Shown here piece by piece: positions 48,955 to 57,398 of a DNA stretch of 64,000 nt. Made by a program: the position numbers and the translations under genes. Position 1 is the stretch's first letter. Each line of letters begins with the position of its first letter. Below the pieces are notes generated by a model, which was not told where the DNA came from, ran no database searches, and saw nothing but the letters and a program-made list of their open reading frames with translations. This DNA is from Halobacillus litoralis (GTDB taxonomy: Bacteria; Bacillota; Bacilli; Bacillales; Halobacillaceae): the NCBI RefSeq assembly GCF_009856415.1, contig NZ_WMEZ01000001.1, positions 868,001-932,000 of the forward strand. Direction: 5' to 3'.

Positions 48955-48984
48955 AATAAAAAGGCCATGGAGTCCATGGCCTTT
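48955..48984 (-). terminator. Intrinsic terminator after spoVE
   Basis: AAGGCCATGG (48961-48970) pairs with CCATGGCCTT (48974-48983) around 3 bases, with a T-rich tract on the minus strand. It directly abuts the spoVE stop. Confidence 0.88.
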
Positions 48985-50079
48985 TTATTTTGTTGAAAAG
49001 CGACTGACACTGAGGAGTAATCCCAGGGATGCGAGGGTCAGAGTCAGGGACGATCCTCCATAGCTAACAAGGGGGAGCGTAATTCCTGTGACGGGAATCA
49101 GCCCTGTGACTACACTGATATTGATCATGACTTGAATGCTGATCATCCCTACAATGCCAAGGGCAAGCAATGAGCCGAAAAGATCCGGAGCAAGGAGACT
49201 TGCTCGGATTCCTCGCCACAAAAGAATAAAGAAAAGACCAAGGACGAGTAATCCGCCTAGGAACCCTAGTTCTTCAGCAAGTACTGCAAAGATAAAGTCC
49301 GTCTGAGGTTCAGGAAGGTAAAAAAACTTTTGCATACTGTTTCCTAACCCTAATCCCATTAAACCACCCGGACCGATGGCATATAAAGACTGGATGATTT
49401 GGAATCCTGCCCCTAGAGGGTCTTCCCATGGATGCAGGAATGCGGTGATCCTTTTTATACGATAAGGTGCAGAAGCAATCAATCCGACCATTCCCGCTGC
49501 TCCTGCGCCGGCAATCCACATAAAGTGGCTGATGCGTGCTCCAGCTGTAAACAACATGACAAGGCATGTCCCTACCATGACAACACCTGTCCCTAGGTCT
49601 GGCTGTAGCATTATGAGTGCAAACGGAAACAAAATCAATGCTAGCGCTGGGAGGAACCCTTGTTGAAAAGAGTTCATGAGTTTTTGACGTTCAGATAAAA
49701 AGCGTGCAAGGAATAGAATCAAACCAAGTTTCATGAATTCGGATGGCTGGATGCTGAACATCCCCACCCCGATCCAGCTTCGTGCCCCTCCGCGGACCAT
49801 ACCCACTCCCGGAATGAGTACGAGCACGAGAAAAACCAGGCAAATGATCATAATCATCTTTGAATGTCCGTGCCATACGTAGTACGGAATTCGTGATAAT
49901 ACAACCATGGCAATCAGACCGGCGGTAGCAAAAAGAATCTGACGTTTGGCGTAAAACCATGGGTCATCAAACTTATATTCGGACCAGATGCTCGATGAAC
50001 TGTAAACCATCACGACCCCGATGATCAAAATTCCGAGTATGGCGGCAACCAACCATAAATCCGGCTTTTTTTCTTCCAT
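48985..50079 (-). CDS. spoVE: SEDS-family peptidoglycan polymerase SpoVE (FtsW/RodA/SpoVE)
   Basis: SEDS proteins polymerise glycan strands from lipid II. This 364-residue protein has about ten membrane helices and the family signatures GVGMVRGGARSWI, QPSEFMKLGLILF and the C-terminal VTGITLPLVSYGGSSL. Its position after murD makes SpoVE, the partner of SpoVD in spore cortex synthesis, the likely identity; a vegetative FtsW role cannot be excluded. The start is ATG at 50079. A terminator-like hairpin ends exactly at the start codon and holds the GGGAGG ribosome site. Confidence 0.93.
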   Translation of the reverse strand: MEEKKPDLWLVAAILGILIIGVVMVYSSSSIWSEYKFDDPWFYAKRQILFATAGLIAMVVLSRIPYYVWHGHSKMIMIICLVFLVLVLIPGVGMVRGGARSWIGVGMFSIQPSEFMKLGLILFLARFLSERQKLMNSFQQGFLPALALILFPFALIMLQPDLGTGVVMVGTCLVMLFTAGARISHFMWIAGAGAAGMVGLIASAPYRIKRITAFLHPWEDPLGAGFQIIQSLYAIGPGGLMGLGLGNSMQKFFYLPEPQTDFIFAVLAEELGFLGGLLVLGLFFILLWRGIRASLLAPDLFGSLLALGIVGMISIQVMINISVVTGLIPVTGITLPLVSYGGSSLTLTLASLGLLLSVSRFSTK

Positions 50080-50121
50080 AAAAAAAGCCCTACCTCCCAT
50101 CTAAGTGGAAAACAGGGCTTT
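50080..50121 (-). terminator. Terminator-like hairpin between murD and spoVE
   Basis: On the minus strand AAAGCCCT pairs with AGGGCTTT across a 26-base loop, followed by TTTT and then the spoVE ATG. The loop includes GGGAGG, the only good ribosome site. It could act as an attenuator or control translation of spoVE. Confidence 0.6.
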
Positions 50122-50143
50122 AGCTTGTCGCACAAAGCCCTTA

Positions 50144-51487
50144 TTAGAGCTTATGCACAGCTTGGATAAACATGTGGCCTCTTTCTTCAAAAGTACGATA
50201 CTGGTCCCAGCTCGCACAAGCAGGTGAGAGCAGGATGACATCGTCCTCTTTTGAGTATTGATAGGCCTGATCAACGGCTTCCTGCATCGTTTCTACTTTG
50301 GTGACTTCCTCAATACCAACTTTCCGAGCTGTTTCACTTAACTGATCAGCCGTTTCTCCGAAGACGACCATGGCTTTGATGCCTTTCATGTGTGGAATCA
50401 GTGATTCAAAGCTCGTCCCCCGGTCAAGACCACCTGCTAGGAGGATGACTGGGTTTTCAAATGATTTCAACGCATAGGAAGTCGCTAAAATATTCGTTGC
50501 TTTAGAATCATTGTAAAACAAACGACCATTCTTTTTCGTCACAAACTGCAGGCGGTGTTCCACCCCAGCGAACGTTGTCAATACCTCGACAATTGCTTCG
50601 TTCCGTATTCCATTTACTTTTACCGCAGCTACGGCAGCGAGGATGTTCTGCAGGTTTTGTTCCCCCACTAAAACGATGTCCTGTTTTTTCATAATCGGTT
50701 CGTCTTCAAAGTAAATGAACGAATCATCGGCCCAGGCGCCTTCTCCTTCTTTTTCAATGGAAAAAGGGACGCGTTTCGCTTTCACATCAGGTAGAAATCT
50801 GGCGATACTTTCATCATCCGCATTGTAGACCAATGTATCATCAGCCGTCTGATTCGCTGTTATTTTAGCCTTCGCCTGATGGTAATTTTCTAACGTATGG
50901 TGATAATCAAGGTGAGCTTCATAGAGATTGAGCCACACCGCGATCTCTGGATGGAATTTTTCAGTGCCAAGCAGCTGGAACGATGAAAGTTCAGTCACCA
51001 TTGTTTCATCTGCGTCCGTGCTTCTTGCCACTTCACAAGAGACATGACCGATATTTCCTGCAAGCGAAACCTTTTGTTGATCCGCTTGAATCATTTCATG
51101 GATCAAGGTGGTCGTTGTCGTCTTTCCGTTTGAGCCAGTAACGGCTACCAGTGGACCTTCATGAAGGAAGCTTGCCAGTTCCACTTCGGTAACGACCGGG
51201 ATTTTTCGGTTTTCAGCTTCAGCTATAACAGGGTTCTCATAAGGGATGCCAGGATTCTTGACGAGGTACTCCACGTCATCCAATACGGATAACGGGTGTC
51301 CTCCTGTGATGACCTCGGCCCCTTTTTCTATCAACCTGAGTACTTCCGGGTCCTTCTGGTCTGCCTTTAGATCATTAATTCGTACTTGGATGCCGCTGTC
51401 CAGAAATAATTCAGCAGCTGCTGTACCACTTTTCGCAAGTCCTAGGACGAGCACTTGCTTGTATGGGAAGTTTTTTAATTTTTTCAT
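50144..51487 (-). CDS. murD: UDP-N-acetylmuramoylalanine-D-glutamate ligase
   Basis: MurD adds D-glutamate to UDP-MurNAc-L-alanine in the cytoplasm. The 447-residue protein has an N-terminal Rossmann-like UDP-binding domain ([15 protein letters not shown]), the ATP loop [11 protein letters not shown] from 117, and [17 protein letters not shown] with the catalytic His. ATP-binding closing residues are in FYNDSKATN. The ATG overlaps the mraY stop by four bases. Order mraY-murD-spoVE is conserved. Confidence 0.97.
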   Translation of the reverse strand: MKKLKNFPYKQVLVLGLAKSGTAAAELFLDSGIQVRINDLKADQKDPEVLRLIEKGAEVITGGHPLSVLDDVEYLVKNPGIPYENPVIAEAENRKIPVVTEVELASFLHEGPLVAVTGSNGKTTTTTLIHEMIQADQQKVSLAGNIGHVSCEVARSTDADETMVTELSSFQLLGTEKFHPEIAVWLNLYEAHLDYHHTLENYHQAKAKITANQTADDTLVYNADDESIARFLPDVKAKRVPFSIEKEGEGAWADDSFIYFEDEPIMKKQDIVLVGEQNLQNILAAVAAVKVNGIRNEAIVEVLTTFAGVEHRLQFVTKKNGRLFYNDSKATNILATSYALKSFENPVILLAGGLDRGTSFESLIPHMKGIKAMVVFGETADQLSETARKVGIEEVTKVETMQEAVDQAYQYSKEDDVILLSPACASWDQYRTFEERGHMFIQAVHKL

Positions 51488-52470
51488 CCGAACATCACCT
51501 CAATATAAATACCGATCACTGCGAAGACAAGTCCTACAGCCCAAAACGTCGTTACGACACGCCATTCGGACCAGCCCTTCAATTCATAATGGTGGTGAAG
51601 CGGACTCATTTTGAAGACACGTTTCCCTGTTGTTTTAAAAGAGATGACCTGAATGATGACAGACAGGGTTTCAAGGACGAACACACCGCCGATGATGACA
51701 AGAATGAGTTCAAGTTTCGTTAAGATAGCGATGATAGCAATCGCTCCACCTAAAGCAAGAGACCCTGTATCTCCCATGAAGACTTTAGCCGGATGAGCAT
51801 TGAAGACAAGGAAACCGAGCAAAGCTCCAACAATAGCAAGAGAGAAAATAGTAATTTCAACATTCATCTGGCCTGTCCACGCTAAAATAGCGAAAGCGCC
51901 AAACGCGATGGCCGCTGTCCCTGCAAGCAGTCCATCAAGCCCATCCGTCAGGTTCACAGCATTCGAAGCACCGACGAGCATAAACAGGATCAGCAACGCG
52001 TACCCCCAGCCAAGGTCTACTTCAAAGGTTGTCCCAGGAATACTGATATACGTTGGGAAATCCGAATTTCTAAGAATAAAATAAACGACAAGGGCAATGA
52101 CGATCTGTCCGAGCATTTTTTGCTTCGACGTGAGTCCCAAGTTTCTTTTCATCGCCACTTTAATATAATCATCAAGGAAACCGAGCAGTCCATACCCGAC
52201 TAAAACAAATAACACGAGGAACATTTGTGTGTTCCCAGTGTCCGGGGTGAACCAAAAGGATGCAAGGATGGTTGTGATGACCACAGCTACAATGATCATC
52301 ACCCCTCCCATCGTCGGAGTTCCGGATTTTTTCTGGTGGGATTCTGGGCCCTCATCCCTAATTGCCTGACCGAACTTCAACCTTCTCAAAAAAGGGATGA
52401 TCATCGGCGAGATCACAACAGTGATTGCGAATGAAATAGCCATAGTGATTAGTAGTATGTATTCGTTCAT
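51484..52470 (-). CDS. mraY: Phospho-N-acetylmuramoyl-pentapeptide-transferase MraY
   Basis: MraY transfers phospho-MurNAc-pentapeptide to undecaprenyl phosphate to make lipid I. The 328-residue protein has ten membrane helices and the family motifs KSGTPTMGG near 48, FLDDYIK near 99 with the catalytic aspartates, [15 protein letters not shown], and the C-terminal HHHYELKG. The ATG follows AAGGAGG. It lies 39 bases after murF and overlaps murD. Confidence 0.97.
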   Translation of the reverse strand: MNEYILLITMAISFAITVVISPMIIPFLRRLKFGQAIRDEGPESHQKKSGTPTMGGVMIIVAVVITTILASFWFTPDTGNTQMFLVLFVLVGYGLLGFLDDYIKVAMKRNLGLTSKQKMLGQIVIALVVYFILRNSDFPTYISIPGTTFEVDLGWGYALLILFMLVGASNAVNLTDGLDGLLAGTAAIAFGAFAILAWTGQMNVEITIFSLAIVGALLGFLVFNAHPAKVFMGDTGSLALGGAIAIIAILTKLELILVIIGGVFVLETLSVIIQVISFKTTGKRVFKMSPLHHHYELKGWSEWRVVTTFWAVGLVFAVIGIYIEVMFG

Positions 52471-52509
52471 GTGTAGTTCTCCTCCTTTTCCATCATCATC
52501 GCCTATCGA

Positions 52510-53868
52510 TCAATCCACGAGATTTTCAAGTATTTCTTCTAATTTCATTCCTCTGGAAGCTTTGATGAGTACGACGGTGTCCGCTGTCAACTCTTGACGG
52601 ACATGATGACTTAACGTTTGTTTGTCTGTAAAATGATGCGTTTCAATGGAAGGGTGTTTTTGGTCTACGGCATCCGATAGAGCCTTGGAATGCTCGCCGA
52701 TCGTATAAACCGCATGAATCTTCTCATCGATGGCATCGGCTACGCTTGCATGCAGCGTTTGTGATTGTTCCCCTAACTCGAACATATCACCTAATATTAA
52801 CACTTTCCTGCTTTTGGATGTCAATTGACTGACAACTTCAATGATGGCTTTCATAGAAGTCGGGGAAGCATTGTAAGCATCATTAATGATTAAAGAGTCA
52901 TTATGCCCTCTATGTTTCTCAAAACGCATAGCAGACATTTGCAACTGCTGAAAGCCCTGTTGGATCTCTTGTGGAGATAGTCCTAAACGTTCCGCAAGCG
53001 CAATGACGTATGTAGCATTTTTCACATTGTGTTTCCCGGCCATAGGCAATTCATAGGACTGCCCACCGACTTTAAACGTACTGCTCTCATCTGTCAATTG
53101 AAGAACCTCAGCCTGATAGTCAAGCTGGTCACCAAAACCACAAGTAACCGTCCAGTTTTTAGACTTCTGCTCTTGCAATAGAGGCTCATCTCCATCGAGA
53201 ATTAAGGCTCCTTTTTCAGAAAGTCCATCTGTAATTTCAAGCTTCGCACTAGCGATCCCTTCTCTGGAACCGAGATTCTCGATATGGGATTCTCCAATAT
53301 TCGTTATAAGGGCATACTGCGGCTCGGCAAGCTTTGATAAAACGGAAATTTCCCCTGCACGATCCATTCCCATTTCCAGAACGACAGCTTCTGTTTCTGG
53401 ATCCATGGCAAGGACAGTGAGAGGGAGCCCGATATGGTTATTAAAATTACCAGCAGTCTTATGTGTTTTGTACTTGACTTGAAGGACGGACGCAGCCAGA
53501 TCTTTCGTTGTTGTTTTTCCATTTGATCCAGTGACCCCGACGACGACAGGATCCACCTTTTTCAAGTAATAGGACGCCAATTGCTGAAGACCTTTCGTTG
53601 TGTCTTCCACAAAAAAGACAGGGAAGTCCGTAGGCGTCAGCTTCGGCAAAGGCTGATCTTCTTGCCATAACGTTGCGACCGCTCCCTGCTTAATGGCATC
53701 TCCAAGAAAATCGTGCCCATCGAAATTCTCTCCGACAATCGGGACGAACAAGCTTTGTTTAGCTGTTTTTCGGCTGTCTGTCATCACAGATCCGAGCTGA
53801 ATCTGATCCGAAGCTGCGCCTTGTTTTTTCGGAAAAAGTTGTGCGAGTTCATTGCATTCTAAAATCAT
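52510..53868 (-). CDS. murF: UDP-N-acetylmuramoyl-tripeptide-D-alanyl-D-alanine ligase
   Basis: MurF adds D-Ala-D-Ala to complete the pentapeptide. The 452-residue protein has an N-terminal domain with GSVMTDSRKTAKQSLFVPI (part), the ATP loop [27 protein letters not shown] and INDAYNASPTSM, all typical of MurF. The start is ATG at 53868 with AAGGAGC upstream and a four-base ATGA overlap with murE. A longer frame to 53916 runs back inside murE and is rejected. Confidence 0.96.
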   Translation of the reverse strand: MILECNELAQLFPKKQGAASDQIQLGSVMTDSRKTAKQSLFVPIVGENFDGHDFLGDAIKQGAVATLWQEDQPLPKLTPTDFPVFFVEDTTKGLQQLASYYLKKVDPVVVGVTGSNGKTTTKDLAASVLQVKYKTHKTAGNFNNHIGLPLTVLAMDPETEAVVLEMGMDRAGEISVLSKLAEPQYALITNIGESHIENLGSREGIASAKLEITDGLSEKGALILDGDEPLLQEQKSKNWTVTCGFGDQLDYQAEVLQLTDESSTFKVGGQSYELPMAGKHNVKNATYVIALAERLGLSPQEIQQGFQQLQMSAMRFEKHRGHNDSLIINDAYNASPTSMKAIIEVVSQLTSKSRKVLILGDMFELGEQSQTLHASVADAIDEKIHAVYTIGEHSKALSDAVDQKHPSIETHHFTDKQTLSHHVRQELTADTVVLIKASRGMKLEEILENLVD

Positions 53869-55340
53869 GATGGATGCTCCTTCATTTCTCTTAATATCGT
53901 ACGGGCCACCTCGCAATCATCGAAATGATGGCGGATGCCTTTGATTTCCTGGTACGTTTCATGGCCTTTCCCTGCAATCAGGACGATATCTCCTGTTTTC
54001 GCATGGTGAAGCGCATAGGTGATGGCTTCTTTTCGGTCCTCAATCTGCTTATAGCGCCCTTTGACATGGGCAGTCATATCTTTGAAAATCTGCTTTGGGT
54101 CTTCCGTTCGGGGGTTGTCATTGGTGAAAATGACCCGGTCCGCATAGTCGACACTTACTTTTGCCATCTCCGGTCGTTTACTGCGATCACGGTCCCCTCC
54201 ACAGCCGACAACAACGGTGATCGTCCCTTTACATAGGTCCCGGAGCGTCTGCAACACATTCTTCAGGGAATCGGGAGTATGGGCATAGTCGACGACGACA
54301 CCAAAGCCCTGGCCTTCTCGCACAGGTTCAAATCTTCCTTTTACGCCTTTGGTCTGCTGAAAGGATCGCTGAATCGTCTCTAGAGAGACGCCTGATAATA
54401 TAGCAGCACTCGCTGCAGCCAGCATATTATAAATACTGAACAGCCCCATCAAGGGACTCTTAATAGAAACCGAACCGATGGGAGTGGTCATAATAAAGGC
54501 GGTACCCGTTTCTGTCATCGTGTACTCTTCCGCTTTTACATCCGCCTGTTCGAAAATGCCATAAGTCAGCAGTCCTTGAGAGGTAGAGCGGATGAATTTT
54601 TTTGCGAGCGGGGAGTCGTTATTGATGACTGCGAATTTCTCACGTTCCTTATTATACCCATTCCCTAATTGTGCGAACAATAGGGACTTTGCACGAAGAT
54701 AATCATCAAAATTTTCATGATAATCCAAATGATCCTGCGTTAAATTCGTAAACACGGCGATATCAAAATCACAGCCATATACCCTTCCTTGGTCGAGGGC
54801 ATGGGAAGATACCTCCATAATTGCATGATCGACGTCCGCTACATGCATTTTATGAAAATAGCGCTGCAAGGTAAGAGCGTCCGGGGTCGTGTTTTTCACC
54901 GGGAACGTCTCTCCAGCGATATTCACCTGAATGGTTCCGATGATCCCTGTCTTCTTTTTATGCTGCTGGAAGATTTCCTCCAGTAAATAGGTAATGGTCG
55001 TCTTGCCATTCGTGCCGGTCACTCCGATGACGTGGAGAGACTCTGAGGGGCAGCCGTAAAAAGCAGCTGCCGCCATCGCAAGCGCCCGTGATGTATCATT
55101 CACGAGGACGACAGGAACAGGGACAGCCACCTCTTCTTCAGCAATGACGGCCACGGCCCCTCTTTCCACGGCGCCCTTCGCAAACCGGTGCCCGTCGACA
55201 TCCACACCGCGCAGGCAGACAAACACATCTCCAGGCTCTGTCGTCCTTGAATCCATGGAAAGCCCTTTGATGTGGAGATCTGCCACTGATTTCGTCACTT
55301 TATAAAATGGAATGTACCGCAAGAGTTTCTTCATTTTCAT
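53865..55340 (-). CDS. murE: UDP-N-acetylmuramoyl-tripeptide synthetase MurE (meso-DAP type)
   Basis: MurE adds the third stem residue. The 491-residue protein has the ATP loop VTGTNGKTTITYL, the SSHALDQGR motif and, in the C-terminal domain, TNDNPRTEDP; DNPR is the recognised signature for meso-diaminopimelate. The start is ATG at 55340 after AAGGGTGA; GTG at 55349 and ATG at 55334 are alternatives. It overlaps murF by four bases and follows spoVD with a short gap, as in B. subtilis. Confidence 0.96.
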   Translation of the reverse strand: MKMKKLLRYIPFYKVTKSVADLHIKGLSMDSRTTEPGDVFVCLRGVDVDGHRFAKGAVERGAVAVIAEEEVAVPVPVVLVNDTSRALAMAAAAFYGCPSESLHVIGVTGTNGKTTITYLLEEIFQQHKKKTGIIGTIQVNIAGETFPVKNTTPDALTLQRYFHKMHVADVDHAIMEVSSHALDQGRVYGCDFDIAVFTNLTQDHLDYHENFDDYLRAKSLLFAQLGNGYNKEREKFAVINNDSPLAKKFIRSTSQGLLTYGIFEQADVKAEEYTMTETGTAFIMTTPIGSVSIKSPLMGLFSIYNMLAAASAAILSGVSLETIQRSFQQTKGVKGRFEPVREGQGFGVVVDYAHTPDSLKNVLQTLRDLCKGTITVVVGCGGDRDRSKRPEMAKVSVDYADRVIFTNDNPRTEDPKQIFKDMTAHVKGRYKQIEDRKEAITYALHHAKTGDIVLIAGKGHETYQEIKGIRHHFDDCEVARTILREMKEHPS

Positions 55341-55388
55341 ATGTGTCACCCTTACCTGCTCACAAGTTTTATTATACCAAACGTCGGT

Positions 55389-57311
55389 TTAATTCCCCAG
55401 ATACACACGAATGGTCGAACCACTTGGCACTTTGACACCGGCTTCAGGCGCCTGTGTAATCACTTTAGATCCGCTTCCGCTGACTTCCACTTCTAAGTTC
55501 AAAAGCATTTGACTTAATTCTTTTTTCTCCATCCCTGTAACATCCGGAATTTCTACTAACGGCTCATCCGGCCAGGAGTATTCTTTTTCCAATCCATCTT
55601 TCCTAGGTTCCACTCCTAAAGCACGCAAACTGTCGCCCATAATATTCCCGACGATCGGCGCAGCGACGACACCACCGAACTGAACGGTATTTTTAGGGTT
55701 GTCGATGGCGAGATACACGACAAGTTCAGGGTCATCCGCTGGAGCAAATCCGATGAAGGATACGATGTGGTTATTTTCCATGTATCTGCCGTCAGGGCCG
55801 ACTTTTTGAGCCGTCCCGGTTTTCCCGCCGACCCGGTATCCTTCCACATACGCGCCTCTCCCTGTTCCTTTGGCCACAACGCTCTCGAGAGCACGCCGAA
55901 TTTCTGCCGATGTTTCTTCAGAGATGATTCTCTCTTTCAGCTTCGGTTCATTTTTTTCTAACGTTTCGCCAGTCACCGGATCCAGCCACGCTTCCTGGAT
56001 ATACGGCTCATAATAATAGCCCCCGTTCACCGCTGCCGCGACAGCCATGACCTGCTGGATCGGCGTGACCGATACCCCTTGACCAAAAGCCGTCGTCGCC
56101 TGCTCTACAGGACCGACGTTCTCCGGCTTGAACAGGATCCCTTTCCCTTCCCCTTCAAGGTCGATACCGGTTTTCTCACCAAACCCGAACCGATCGATGT
56201 ACTCAAAAAGTTTTTCTGTACCAAGTCGCTGTCCGAGGGTGACAAACCCAGGGTTACAGGAGTTTTGGACGACTTCCAGGAAGGTCTGATCCCCGTGCCC
56301 GCCTCGTTTCCAACAGCGGAGAGTCGCTCCGTCCACTTTAATCGACCCGGGGTCATGGAAATGTTCGTCATCAAGGTCGACGAGGTCTTCTTCCAAAGCG
56401 GCGGCAAGGGTGATAATTTTAAATGTGGAACCAGGCTCGTACGTACTCCAAACAGGCAGATTACGGTTATAGACTTCCGGTTTCACTTCCTGATAATTGG
56501 CCGGATCAAAATTAGGGCGGGTCGCCATCCCTACCACTTTCCCTGTATCGGGATCAACGGCTAACGCTACGGCTCCATTAGGGTTGTATTTGGCCTGAGC
56601 AATATCAAGCTCGCGTTCCATGATCGATTGGACTTTATAGTCGATGGTCAACTGCAGGTCTTTTCCATCCTCGGGCGGCTTATAAATATCGGCCATATCC
56701 GGCATCCGTTTCCCTTTGGCATCTGAGAAAAAGGACAACGCCCCCTTTTCCCCCCTCAATTCTTCGTCATAATATGCTTCCAGTCCAAGCAGCCCTTGAT
56801 TATCTATGCCACTGAATCCAAGCACATGTGAAAGGAAAGAGCCATGGGGATAGTACCGCTTCGAGTCTTCGGCTATGTAGACGCCAGGCATCTGTAAAGA
56901 CTGGATCGCCTCCGCCTGTTCCTCACTGATTTTACGACCTTCTGGATGGATTCTTTCGATAGAAGTGACTTTTGTGACGTGAGAATAAGCTTTCTCTACA
57001 CTCATGTCCAAAATCTGTGCAAGGTTTTGTGCTGTCTCTTCCGCATCTTTAATTTGTCTCGGAACGACCATGACCGTTGGAGCGGATTGATTTCCGACGA
57101 GCACTTCCCCATTCGAATCAAGAATCTTCCCCCGCTCCGGTTCGAAAGTAATATCCCTGCTCCAGGATTCCTCCGCCTTTGAAATGAGGAAGTCACTTAA
57201 GAAGAACTGGACATACCCGAGCCTCCCTGCGATGACAAAAAAAATAACCATTCCAACAAGAAAGACAGCGACTAATCGTTTCTTTACGACCACTTGTGAT
57301 ACTCGTCTCAT
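55389..57311 (-). CDS. spoVD: Stage V sporulation protein D (class B penicillin-binding protein)
   Basis: SpoVD is the transpeptidase that crosslinks spore cortex peptidoglycan with SpoVE. The 640-residue protein has one N-terminal membrane helix (about 12-32), a dimerisation domain, and the transpeptidase motifs S295-T-F-K298, SCN at 351-353 and KTGTAQ near 495. A single C-terminal PASTA domain (about 580-640) starts PDVTGMEKKEL. The ATG has AAGGAG upstream. A SigE-like -10 (CATATAGT) lies about 60 bases upstream but its -35 is poor. It follows pbpB in tandem. Confidence 0.95.
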   Translation of the reverse strand: MRRVSQVVVKKRLVAVFLVGMVIFFVIAGRLGYVQFFLSDFLISKAEESWSRDITFEPERGKILDSNGEVLVGNQSAPTVMVVPRQIKDAEETAQNLAQILDMSVEKAYSHVTKVTSIERIHPEGRKISEEQAEAIQSLQMPGVYIAEDSKRYYPHGSFLSHVLGFSGIDNQGLLGLEAYYDEELRGEKGALSFFSDAKGKRMPDMADIYKPPEDGKDLQLTIDYKVQSIMERELDIAQAKYNPNGAVALAVDPDTGKVVGMATRPNFDPANYQEVKPEVYNRNLPVWSTYEPGSTFKIITLAAALEEDLVDLDDEHFHDPGSIKVDGATLRCWKRGGHGDQTFLEVVQNSCNPGFVTLGQRLGTEKLFEYIDRFGFGEKTGIDLEGEGKGILFKPENVGPVEQATTAFGQGVSVTPIQQVMAVAAAVNGGYYYEPYIQEAWLDPVTGETLEKNEPKLKERIISEETSAEIRRALESVVAKGTGRGAYVEGYRVGGKTGTAQKVGPDGRYMENNHIVSFIGFAPADDPELVVYLAIDNPKNTVQFGGVVAAPIVGNIMGDSLRALGVEPRKDGLEKEYSWPDEPLVEIPDVTGMEKKELSQMLLNLEVEVSGSGSKVITQAPEAGVKVPSGSTIRVYLGN

Positions 57312-57398
57312 CTTAATAACTCCTTTTTGAAGTCAATAGAGTCAGCTTGTATCACTATATGCAATCTAGAAACGATTAGAACACTGCCTGGAATGGTG

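Noticed and set aside
57312-57398. SigE promoter for spoVD
   Set aside because: CATATAGT resembles a SigE -10, but no acceptable -35 is found at the right spacing, so it is mentioned only within the gene entry.
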